A stretch of 6,720 nucleotides of DNA, from NCBI GenBank assembly GCA_018830385.1, contig JAHJSO010000106.1:1-6720 (forward strand), read 5' to 3'. Of the stretch, positions 1-5,394 are shown in pieces. Source of the DNA: Elusimicrobiota bacterium. Its GTDB lineage: Bacteria; Elusimicrobiota; Endomicrobiia; CG1-02-37-114; JAHJSO01. The notes below the pieces were generated by a model, which did not search any database, was not told the DNA's origin, and saw nothing but the letters and a program-made list of their open reading frames with translations. A program made the position numbers and the translations under genes. Each line of letters starts with the position of its first letter. The first letter of the stretch is position 1.

Positions 1-425
1 GGGTCATCCCCGTTTGGACTACTGTATATGGACGTGGTCTTCCATGTGCCATCAGGGGGTTTTGATGCAACTTTTATTTCGGCTACAAGTATCTGCTGGT
101 ATGAGACAGCTGAAAACACCGTGCCTTCAGAACTTATGCCGATGTTTGTCTGGCGGTAGGAAATGGGTGCCGCTCCAAGCAACGAAAGCCCCGTACTTTC
201 CGTCCACCAGCCGGTTGAGCCAAGGACAGCATAACCGACAACGTAGGGGTCCCTGCCGTATGATATATGGGGTCGGCCGTTTCTGTCCAGAACAATGGAT
301 GTTTCAGCAGGGTCAACGTTTGACTGGACACCCGTAATCTCGTGGATATTCCATCCCGCCGGAAGGCATTCACCGGGAAGAAACAAGAAGCAGGAGAGAA
401 AAAACATAAAAATTATCTTTTTCAT
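1..425 (-). CDS. Secreted beta-propeller-like repeat protein, N-terminal part (runs off the window)
   Basis: An open frame runs from an ATG at 425 to the left edge, giving 141 codons with no stop. The N-terminus is a clear signal peptide: MKKIIF, then a hydrophobic core to about residue 19, with likely cleavage around LPAG at 21-24. No convincing lipobox is seen. The mature part shows two similar units. The first has IVLDRNGRPHISY at about 44-56, then VGYAVLGSTGWW. The second has IGISSEGTVFSAVSY at about 95-109, then DGTWKTTSI. The pattern [IV]xxDxxGxPHISY followed by a GxW turn is typical of blades in sialidase-like (BNR-type) propeller proteins, so a multi-bladed extracellular domain is inferred. 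An in-frame TAA lies just upstream and no other start is available except M7, which would lose the lysines of the signal peptide. AGG abuts the ATG directly, too close for a normal ribosome binding site. No specific function can be assigned. Confidence 0.8.
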   Translation of the reverse strand, partial: MKKIIFMFFLSCFLFLPGECLPAGWNIHEITGVQSNVDPAETSIVLDRNGRPHISYGRDPYVVGYAVLGSTGWWTESTGLSLLGAAPISYRQTNIGISSEGTVFSAVSYQQILVAEIKVASKPPDGTWKTTSIYSSPNGDD

Positions 426-434
426 CCTGCGCTT

Positions 435-440
435 ATTATA
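435..440 (-). promoter_or_regulatory. -10 box (perfect TATAAT) for the secreted-protein gene
   Basis: TATAAT reads 440 to 435 on the minus strand, only 9 nt before the ATG at 425. With normal spacing transcription would begin near 428 and leave a leader of about 3 nt. There is no good -35: 17 nt upstream is CTGCAA, a 3/6 match, and the region is instead occupied by the phased TTCA motifs. An activator-dependent promoter is inferred. A weaker alternative, TTCAAA with CATAAA at an 18-nt spacing, would start further upstream. Confidence 0.4.
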
Positions 441-445
441 ATGGA

Positions 446-497
446 TTTTTTATGAATTTGCAGTGAAGTTCGTTTGAATGTTTTGTGAATTTTTGAA
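446..497 (-). promoter_or_regulatory. Array of TTCA direct repeats at 11-nt spacing (possible OmpR/PhoB-type operator)
   Basis: On the minus strand TTCA begins at 489, 478, 467 and 456, exactly 11 nt apart, with a fifth copy at 497, 8 nt further upstream. The units read roughly TTCACAAAACA, TTCAAACGAAC, TTCACTGCAAA and TTCATAAAAAA. Direct repeats of about one helical turn that take the place of a -35 box are the usual binding pattern of OmpR/PhoB-family response regulators; Pho boxes combine a TCA or TTxACA core with an A/T tail. The array lies between the purA stop and the TATAAT box, correctly placed to activate the secreted-protein gene. The spacing is seen directly; the regulator is inference. 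Confidence 0.35.
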
Positions 498-518
498 GCG
501 GGTAAGAAAACGGAGGTG

Positions 519-1787
519 TCATGCCGGGTATTTCCCGAAGTTTAAAACCCTCTTATCCAGGACAAATGTTTCCTCGCGCGTCCTGCCGGACGAGAGCAAA
601 GAGATTTTTATCCCCAGTAGTTTTTCCAGGGTTTTTACGTAGAGGTTTGCATTCCGTGGCATTATAGAGCGTCCGCGCGTGATACATAGTGGTTTATTGA
701 ACCCCGGCAGTTCAATGTACACGGGCTTACATTCTGAAATAACTTCTCTTGAGGCGGGAAACCTGGTAATCCTTTTGCCTTTGTGCACATAAGCGACACA
801 TATTTTAAGAGGGTGTATCCCCTGCAGACAGTCCAGTTTTGTAAGGGCTAATGAGTTAAACCCGTTTACCATTATGGAGTGTTTAATAGATACAATATCA
901 ATCCAGCCGCACCTCCTGGGCCTGCCTGTCGTGGCGCCATACTCCATCCCTGCCTCCCTGAGTTGTGCAGCAAGAGAGCCGCGTATTTCCGTGGGGAAAG
1001 GACCGTCCCCGACCCTGGTCGTGTATGCCTTCATCACGCCGAGTATGTAATCTATGGCAGTCGGTGGAACACCCGCACCAGTGCAGACCCCCCCGCTCAC
1101 CGGGTTTGAACTCGTTACGTAAGGGTACGTGCCGAAGTCCAGGTCAAGTAGCGTGCCCTGGGCGCTTTCAAAAATAATCTTTTTGCCGCGGGCAATTGCC
1201 CGGTTCAGGAATAACACAGTATCCGCAGCGAACGGGTAGAGAAACCTTCTCCATTGCTGGTATTTTTTAAGTATGTCCCTTTTTTGTCCCCATGCCTTTT
1301 TTTCCCTGACGTTTATATCCAGCAGTTTGCGGAAGGTTGCAGGGCTTAAAAAATCAACGACCCTTACGCCTATACGGACAACCTTGTCTGCATAGGCGGG
1401 GCCTATACCCCTGAGGGTGGTACCCAGTCGGATTTTGCTCCTCTCCCTGCGTTCGTCCATCTGCCTGTGGTACGGGAGAATTATGTGGGCTGATTCGCTT
1501 ATAAGGAGGCGATTTTTAACCGGTATGTTAAGGGCGCAAACTTCACTGCGGAGTATTTCAGGGTCTATAACGACGCCGTTTGATATAACGCAAATCTTTC
1601 CCGGCAGGACAATGCCTGAAGGCAAAGTATGCAGGACAAAGGGTTTGTCCCCTAATATAATCGTATGGCCGGCGTTCGGCCCGCCCTGGTATCTGACGAC
1701 AACGTCAGCCCTGTTTCCCAGGAAGTGGACGATTTTCCCCTTGCCTTCATCCCCCCACTGCGACCCTGCAATAACCAGCGTAGGCAT
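519..1787 (-). CDS. purA: Adenylosuccinate synthetase
   Basis: Joins IMP and aspartate with GTP hydrolysis to form adenylosuccinate, the first committed step to AMP, in the cytoplasm. The 422 residues are close to the usual 425-435. The N-terminal GSQWGDEGKGK at 8-18 carries the catalytic Asp13, and NAGHT at 38-42 carries His41. Further family blocks are GTTLRGIGPAY (122-132), ESAQGTLLDLDFGTYPYVTSS (207-227), VGDGPFPTE (259-267), the IMP/Asp loop GATTGRPRR (284-292) and the guanine-binding TKLD (316-319). The C-terminal motif usually written GPDR reads GRTR at 401-404, a departure in the GTP pocket. The ATG lies 1 nt after the purB stop, and the nearest SD-like AAGGA is about 15 nt away, so translation is probably coupled to purB. 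It is the last gene of the dcd-purCEBA run. No terminator hairpin is visible after its stop. Confidence 0.97.
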   Translation of the reverse strand: MPTLVIAGSQWGDEGKGKIVHFLGNRADVVVRYQGGPNAGHTIILGDKPFVLHTLPSGIVLPGKICVISNGVVIDPEILRSEVCALNIPVKNRLLISESAHIILPYHRQMDERRERSKIRLGTTLRGIGPAYADKVVRIGVRVVDFLSPATFRKLLDINVREKKAWGQKRDILKKYQQWRRFLYPFAADTVLFLNRAIARGKKIIFESAQGTLLDLDFGTYPYVTSSNPVSGGVCTGAGVPPTAIDYILGVMKAYTTRVGDGPFPTEIRGSLAAQLREAGMEYGATTGRPRRCGWIDIVSIKHSIMVNGFNSLALTKLDCLQGIHPLKICVAYVHKGKRITRFPASREVISECKPVYIELPGFNKPLCITRGRSIMPRNANLYVKTLEKLLGIKISLLSSGRTREETFVLDKRVLNFGKYPA

Positions 1788-1788
1788 A

Positions 1789-3084
1789 TTATTTTAAACC
1801 GATCCTTCTAAAAGCAATGTCTATGTTCCTGATAAAATATTTCATACTGAAACAACCTTTTATCTCTTTTTCAGACAGGTATTTCATGACTTTTTTATCT
1901 TTAAGGACAAACCCCTTGAAGTCCTTTTTGGTGAGATACGCCCTGTGGGAAATATCCTGGAGAGTCCTGTATGCCCTGTCCCTGTCAAGCCCTTTCTTTA
2001 TCAGGTTCAGCATGAGGAGTTGAGAAAAGTAAACGTCCTGCGATTTTGTCAGGTTGGCTTGCATGTTTTCGGTATAGACGGAAAGGTTCTCAAGAATCCC
2101 GTTAAACCTGTGGAGTATGTAATCAACAAGTATGCTTGAATCCGGAATGACTATCCTTTCAACGGATGAGTGGGATATGTCCCTCTCGCCCCAGACGGCT
2201 ATGTTTTCAAGCCCTGCAAGACAGTTTGACCTGACGACCCGCGCCAGCCCGCTTATCTGCTCCGCCCCGACAGGGTTTCTCTTGTGCGGCATTGAGGATG
2301 ACCCCTTCTGCCCCCTGACGAACTCCTCTTCAACCTCAAGTATTTCGGTCCTCTGCATATTCCTTATTTCCACGGCGAACCCCTCTATTGTACTTGCAAT
2401 GATTGCAAGGAGGCAGAGATACGCGGCATACCTGTCCCGCGGGACAATCTGGGTTGAAACCGGCTCAGGTTTTAATTTGAGTTTTTTACATACGTACTCT
2501 TCAACAGGAGGATTGATATGTGCGAACGTGCCGACCGGGCCGGATATTTTCCCGTAAGAAACGGTTTCAAGGGTATTTTCCATAAGCGCCAGGGCGCGGT
2601 TTATTCCGCTATACCACCCCGACAGTTTGAACCCGAAAGTTATCGGCTCCGCGTGGACGCCGTGGGTCCTCCCTATCATCGGGGTATTTTTATGCCTGAC
2701 GGCTAATTTTCCGACGGTATCCATGAGTTTCAGGAGTTTACGCGTTATAACTCCGCAGGACTCCTTCAGTTGCAGAGCGGTAGCCGTATCCGATATGTCC
2801 GAGGATGTAAGCCCGAAGTGTATCCACCTGGACGCACTCCCTAAGTTCTCGCTTATCTGGTCAACAAAGGCGGCCATGTCATGCCTTGTAGTCGTTTCTA
2901 TCTTTTTTATTCTCGGGATGTTGAGATGAATTTTTCGCCTGATTTTTGCCAGTTCGCCGGCCGTAATTATTCCGTTTTTACTGAACGCCTCAAGGACGCA
3001 CATCTCAACCGCCAGCCATTTTTTGATCTTTTCTTCTTCAGACCAGATTCTTCCCATTTCAGGAAGACAATACCTGTCTATCAT
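1789..3084 (-). CDS. purB: Adenylosuccinate lyase
   Basis: Releases fumarate in two purine reactions: SAICAR to AICAR, and adenylosuccinate to AMP. It therefore serves both the main pathway, after PurC, and the AMP branch, after PurA. The 431 residues match the short bacterial type such as that of Bacillus subtilis. Fumarase/aspartase superfamily motifs are TTRHD (65-69, His68), HFGLTSSD (89-96, His89), GRTHGVHAEP (138-147, His141) and the signature loop GSSSMPHKRNP (261-271) with the catalytic serine. The three histidines fall at the same positions that I recall for the B. subtilis enzyme. An AGGA at 3095-3092 sits 7 nt before the ATG, a good ribosome binding site that supports this start. 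The 114 nt between the purE stop and this gene hold no recognisable gene, riboswitch or strong hairpin. Confidence 0.97.
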   Translation of the reverse strand: MIDRYCLPEMGRIWSEEEKIKKWLAVEMCVLEAFSKNGIITAGELAKIRRKIHLNIPRIKKIETTTRHDMAAFVDQISENLGSASRWIHFGLTSSDISDTATALQLKESCGVITRKLLKLMDTVGKLAVRHKNTPMIGRTHGVHAEPITFGFKLSGWYSGINRALALMENTLETVSYGKISGPVGTFAHINPPVEEYVCKKLKLKPEPVSTQIVPRDRYAAYLCLLAIIASTIEGFAVEIRNMQRTEILEVEEEFVRGQKGSSSMPHKRNPVGAEQISGLARVVRSNCLAGLENIAVWGERDISHSSVERIVIPDSSILVDYILHRFNGILENLSVYTENMQANLTKSQDVYFSQLLMLNLIKKGLDRDRAYRTLQDISHRAYLTKKDFKGFVLKDKKVMKYLSEKEIKGCFSMKYFIRNIDIAFRRIGLK

Positions 3085-3198
3085 TTTTATGTCCTAAGCG
3101 TGCGTTAACCCGTTATGGCGCTCACACATTTTTTAAGTTACTAACAACCATTAATAAAACCACCAGTAGGTTGATTATTTTGCCTCTTTAATGTCAGG

Positions 3199-3699
3199 TT
3201 AGCGTCGGGAAATTTTATTCCTGTATTTATTTAATTTTTTCCGTATAGCGGGATATCTTAAAGAAAGAATCTCAGCGGAAAATATAGCGGCATTGGCTGC
3301 CCCGTGCCTGCCTATGGCCATGCATCCAACCGGCACGCCTTCCGGCATCTGTACTATTGAAAGGAGCGAATCAATCCCTGCGAGCGGTTTCGTCTCTATG
3401 GGCACGCCTATTACGGGTAAATCCGTTCTTGAAGCGACCGCCCCCGGTAGGTGCGCCGCCATCCCGGCGCAAGCGATAACCACACAAGTCCCCCTGCTTT
3501 TAAGTCCCCTGATGAAACTTTCAACCCTTGCGGGGGTCCTGTGGGCGGACGCAACCGTAACGTCATAAGAAATGCCGAACCGACACAGTAATTCCTTCGT
3601 TCTTTCAATGTGAGGAATGTCGGACGTACTGCCGAGGACGATGCTTACCATCGCCCTCCCGGTTTTCGTTGTTCCTATTTTTTTCTTTTTTGGAAACAT
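3199..3699 (-). CDS. purE: N5-carboxyaminoimidazole ribonucleotide mutase (PurE, class I)
   Basis: Converts NCAIR to CAIR in purine synthesis, just before PurC. The 166 residues match single-domain PurE. Conserved blocks are the phosphate-binding GSTSD (23-27), SAHRTP with the catalytic His53 (51-56), GMAAHLPG (79-86), SIVQMPEGVPV (114-124) and GAANAA (133-138). AHRTP together with AAHLPG fits class I, which uses the PurK product, rather than class II AIR carboxylase. The start is uncertain. ATG 3699 has a GGTG-like site 7 nt upstream and adds a basic tail (FPKKKK). ATG 3651 (M17) directly precedes the core VSIVLGS and follows a strong GGGAGG, but at only 3 nt. E. coli PurE also has about 16 residues before the core, so either is possible. 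The gene lies 21 nt after purC if the longer form is used. Confidence 0.95.
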   Translation of the reverse strand: MFPKKKKIGTTKTGRAMVSIVLGSTSDIPHIERTKELLCRFGISYDVTVASAHRTPARVESFIRGLKSRGTCVVIACAGMAAHLPGAVASRTDLPVIGVPIETKPLAGIDSLLSIVQMPEGVPVGCMAIGRHGAANAAIFSAEILSLRYPAIRKKLNKYRNKISRR

Positions 3700-3720
3700 T
3701 TTAAAACACCCGCCGTATTT

Positions 3721-4578
3721 TTATGACCTGGCTATGCGGTTATAAATTTCAACGTATTTGTCCTGCGTTATTTTTACCACATCGCCCGGTAATTCCGTAT
3801 TTTCAGCGCCGCCTTTTGATTTGACATAATCCCGGACGAATTGCTTGTCCAGCGGTTCCTGCGGCCGGCCCGGCATATATTTATTTGCGTCCCAGAACCT
3901 TGACGAGTCAGGCGTGAGCAGTTCGTCAATAAGAATTATATCCCCGTTGTCCGTCCCGAATTCAAGTTTTGTGTCTGCAATGATAATGCCCCTGGTTTCA
4001 GCGTAGCGAGCGGCTTTTTCATAAATAAGAATGGACAAATCCCTTAACTTTTCGGCAGCCCCGTCCGGGGCTATATTTTTCATCTCATCAAGCGAAATAT
4101 TCCTGTCGTGACAACCGGTTTCTTCCTTTGTCGCAGGGGTGAATACAGGCCTGTCCAGTTTGTCCGACTCTTTCAGTCCTAACGGCAACGGTATACCGCA
4201 CACCTCACCCGTCTTTTTATAGTCCTGCCATGCAGAACCGCAAAGATATCCCCTGACGACACACTCAACGTTTAGTCGTTGGGCTTTTTTGACTATTACG
4301 GAGTTTTCCCTCATCCCATCCGGAATATTTTCAATTTCCCGTAGGTCACTCGTAATTATGTGGTTAGGCACTGTGTCCTTGAAATATTCAAACCAGAAGT
4401 TTGACATTTTGTTGACTATTTTCCCCTTCCCCGGTATAGCCGTAGGCAGGACGGAGTCAAAACAGGAGATCCTGTCGGTGGAAACAATCAGGAGCGCATC
4501 AGACCCGTTAAACTCTCCTATTCCGAAGACGTCCCGCACCTTACCGGAATACAAAAGAAACATGTGTTTCAGCATCAT
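3721..4578 (-). CDS. purC: Phosphoribosylaminoimidazole-succinocarboxamide synthase (SAICAR synthetase)
   Basis: Couples CAIR and aspartate with ATP to give SAICAR, the substrate of PurB. The 285 residues match the longer PurC form (about 290-300) rather than the roughly 235-residue form of E. coli and Bacillus. Motifs are the nucleotide-binding GKVRDV (12-17), STDRISCFD (33-41), [14 protein letters not shown] (104-117), [10 protein letters not shown] (144-153), the signature ADTKLEFG (201-208) and [13 protein letters not shown] (217-229). The first ATG (4578) forms an ATGA overlap with the dcd stop. An adjacent second ATG (4575) and M6 are alternatives. The frame upstream is open for only about 20 codons, to a TAA, and contains no standard start. 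No Shine-Dalgarno is visible, so translational coupling to dcd is likely. Only about ten residues precede the GKVRDV loop, shorter than in the yeast type. Confidence 0.96.
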   Translation of the reverse strand: MMLKHMFLLYSGKVRDVFGIGEFNGSDALLIVSTDRISCFDSVLPTAIPGKGKIVNKMSNFWFEYFKDTVPNHIITSDLREIENIPDGMRENSVIVKKAQRLNVECVVRGYLCGSAWQDYKKTGEVCGIPLPLGLKESDKLDRPVFTPATKEETGCHDRNISLDEMKNIAPDGAAEKLRDLSILIYEKAARYAETRGIIIADTKLEFGTDNGDIILIDELLTPDSSRFWDANKYMPGRPQEPLDKQFVRDYVKSKGGAENTELPGDVVKITQDKYVEIYNRIARS

Positions 4579-5144
4579 CGGACTGGGGATGTCCCGGTAA
4601 TCTTCGGAGGGGTAATCTTCGTCTGCTTCTGGTATTTACCTTTCCTGTCTGCATACGAAACCATGCATTCTTCGTCACTTTCAAAAAATATAATCTGGGC
4701 GATACCCTCGTTCGCATATACCTTTGCAGGGAAGGGAGTTGTATTTGAAATCTCTATCGTGATATAGCCCTCCCATTCAGGTTCAAGGGGAGTGATATTA
4801 ACCAATATGCCGCACCTGGCATAAGTTGACTTACCGAAACACAGGGCTAATACCTTCCTCGGTATCCTGAAATATTCAAGGGAACGGCCGAGCGCAAACG
4901 AATTCGGCGGGATGGTGCAGCAGTTGCCCTTAAATTCGGCCAGTGAGTCCGCAGCAAAATTTTTGGGGTCTATCACGACGTTGCCGGTGGATGTCCATAT
5001 TCTGAATTCATCGGCCAGGCGGGCATCGTACCCGTAAGACGACAGTCCGTATGAGATTAAACCGTTTTTGACCTGTTTTCCTTCAAAGGGCTCAATCATT
5101 TTTTGCCCCGCAGCCATTTTCTTAATCCATTTGTCTGATTTCAT
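4575..5144 (-). CDS. dcd: dCTP deaminase
   Basis: Deaminates dCTP to dUTP, feeding dUMP and dTTP synthesis; a homotrimer of the dUTPase fold. The 189 residues from ATG 5144 match the usual 188-190. The N-terminus [11 protein letters not shown] and the block EPFEGKQV fit the proteobacterial 'SDKWIRRMA' type. Further motifs are [13 protein letters not shown] (35-47), [11 protein letters not shown] (78-88), GKSTYARCG (104-112; Ser106 and Arg110 match E. coli Ser111 and Arg115) and [17 protein letters not shown] (121-137; Glu131 matches catalytic Glu138). The frame stays open up to a TTG at 5267, but that 41-codon extension is translated from an interspersed repeat and has no homology to the family, so it is rejected. 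An AAGG lies 13 nt before the chosen ATG, a weak ribosome binding site. A bifunctional deaminase/dUTPase cannot be excluded by eye. The gene overlaps purC by 4 nt. Confidence 0.95.
   Translation of the reverse strand: MKSDKWIKKMAAGQKMIEPFEGKQVKNGLISYGLSSYGYDARLADEFRIWTSTGNVVIDPKNFAADSLAEFKGNCCTIPPNSFALGRSLEYFRIPRKVLALCFGKSTYARCGILVNITPLEPEWEGYITIEISNTTPFPAKVYANEGIAQIIFFESDEECMVSYADRKGKYQKQTKITPPKITGTSPVR
4596..4621 (-). repeat. Short direct repeat inside the 3' end of dcd
   Basis: CGAAGATTACC occurs twice, at 4621-4611 and 4606-4596, with a 15-nt period. In the dcd frame it encodes KITPP then KITGT, so the last dozen residues look like a five-codon tandem duplication. It lies beyond the conserved core of Dcd and just before the purC start. 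Confidence 0.7.
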
Positions 5145-5185
5145 ATCATGTTGGTCGCCTTGCGATTTTTTGGTACCAATGCAGT

Positions 5186-5200
5186 TGACACAAAGTGTCA
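5186..5200. repeat. Perfect short palindrome TGACAC-AAA-GTGTCA
   Basis: Two 6-nt arms are separated by AAA. The right arm overlaps the first bases of the interspersed repeat. It lies 42 nt upstream of the dcd ATG, so it could be an operator or simply the edge of the repeat element. The arms are too short, and no T-run follows on the minus strand, for a convincing terminator. Confidence 0.6.
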
Positions 5201-5230
5201 TTGCGAGGAGCGTTAGCGACGAAGCAATCG
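5197..5230. repeat. REP-like interspersed repeat (GTCATTGCGAGGAGCG ... GAAGCAATCG)
   Basis: The plus strand reads GTCATTGCGAGGAGCG, then TTAGCGAC, then GAAGCAATCG. From memory, this is a recurrent intergenic repeat type in many unrelated bacterial genomes; no search was made here. The ends form an imperfect inverted repeat: GTGTCATTGC at 5195-5204 pairs with GCAATCGCAC at 5224-5233, 8 of 10 positions complementary, around a 19-nt centre. It lies between tRNA-Gly and dcd. Read in the dcd frame it gives the typical false peptide [13 protein letters not shown]. Confidence 0.75.
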
Positions 5231-5268
5231 CACAAGACAAGGAGGCGTAAAAAAACAATCCTAACAAA

Positions 5269-5341
5269 AGCGGGCGAAGGGATTTGAACCCTCGACCTTC
5301 TGGTTGGCAACCAGACGTTCTAGCCCCTGAACTACACCCGC
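5269..5341 (-). tRNA. tRNA-Gly (anticodon GCC)
   Basis: A 73-nt cloverleaf folds cleanly. The acceptor is GCGGGTG with CGCCCGC (one G-U pair); the D stem is GTTC/GAAC with an AGGGGCTA loop; the anticodon stem is TCTGG/CCAGA with loop TTGCCAA, giving anticodon GCC; the variable loop is AGGTC; the T stem is GAGGG/CCCTT (one G-U pair) with loop TTCAAAT. The discriminator base is T. The 3' CCA is not encoded; TTTG follows, so CCA must be added by nucleotidyltransferase. It reads GGC and GGU glycine codons. A strong promoter lies just upstream. Downstream is a 7-T run at about 5256-5250 but no hairpin other than the tRNA itself, so termination is uncertain. Confidence 0.97.
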
Positions 5342-5353
5342 ATCAATCGAATT

Positions 5354-5382
5354 ATTCTATCATTTTTTACGGAAAAAATCAA
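5354..5382 (-). promoter_or_regulatory. Sigma70-type promoter for tRNA-Gly
   Basis: The -35 box TTGATT (5382-5377, 4/6) and -10 box TAGAAT (5359-5354, 5/6) are separated by exactly 17 nt. The predicted start near 5347 is about 6 nt before the mature tRNA 5' end at 5341, typical of a tRNA transcript trimmed by RNase P. It is the best promoter in the window, and since no terminator is evident it may also serve dcd-purCEBA. Confidence 0.75.
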
Positions 5383-5394
5383 GGAGAATGAATA

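Noticed and set aside
134..373. 79-codon minus-strand open frame
   Set aside because: It is a shadow of the secreted-protein gene in another frame; the true frame has a signal peptide and propeller repeats.
426..518. Terminator after purA
   Set aside because: No GC-rich hairpin followed by a T-run was found on the minus strand.
1417..2929. Several plus-strand open frames of 60-140 codons opposite purA and purB
   Set aside because: They lie antisense to well-conserved enzymes and their translations show no family motifs.
3085..3198. Gap between purE and purB: GTTACTAAC palindrome (about 3137-3145) and an imperfect stem (about 3095-3124)
   Set aside because: The arms are 4-6 nt with mismatches and no T-run, and there is no purine-riboswitch-like core or promoter with good spacing; treated as plain intergenic sequence.
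5145..5268. Purine riboswitch or strong promoter directly before dcd
   Set aside because: No conserved aptamer-like helices were seen. TTGTGT and AAAAAT at 17-nt spacing match consensus at only 3/6 and 4/6, and TTGACA at 5185-5190 is on the plus strand, with no gene to serve.
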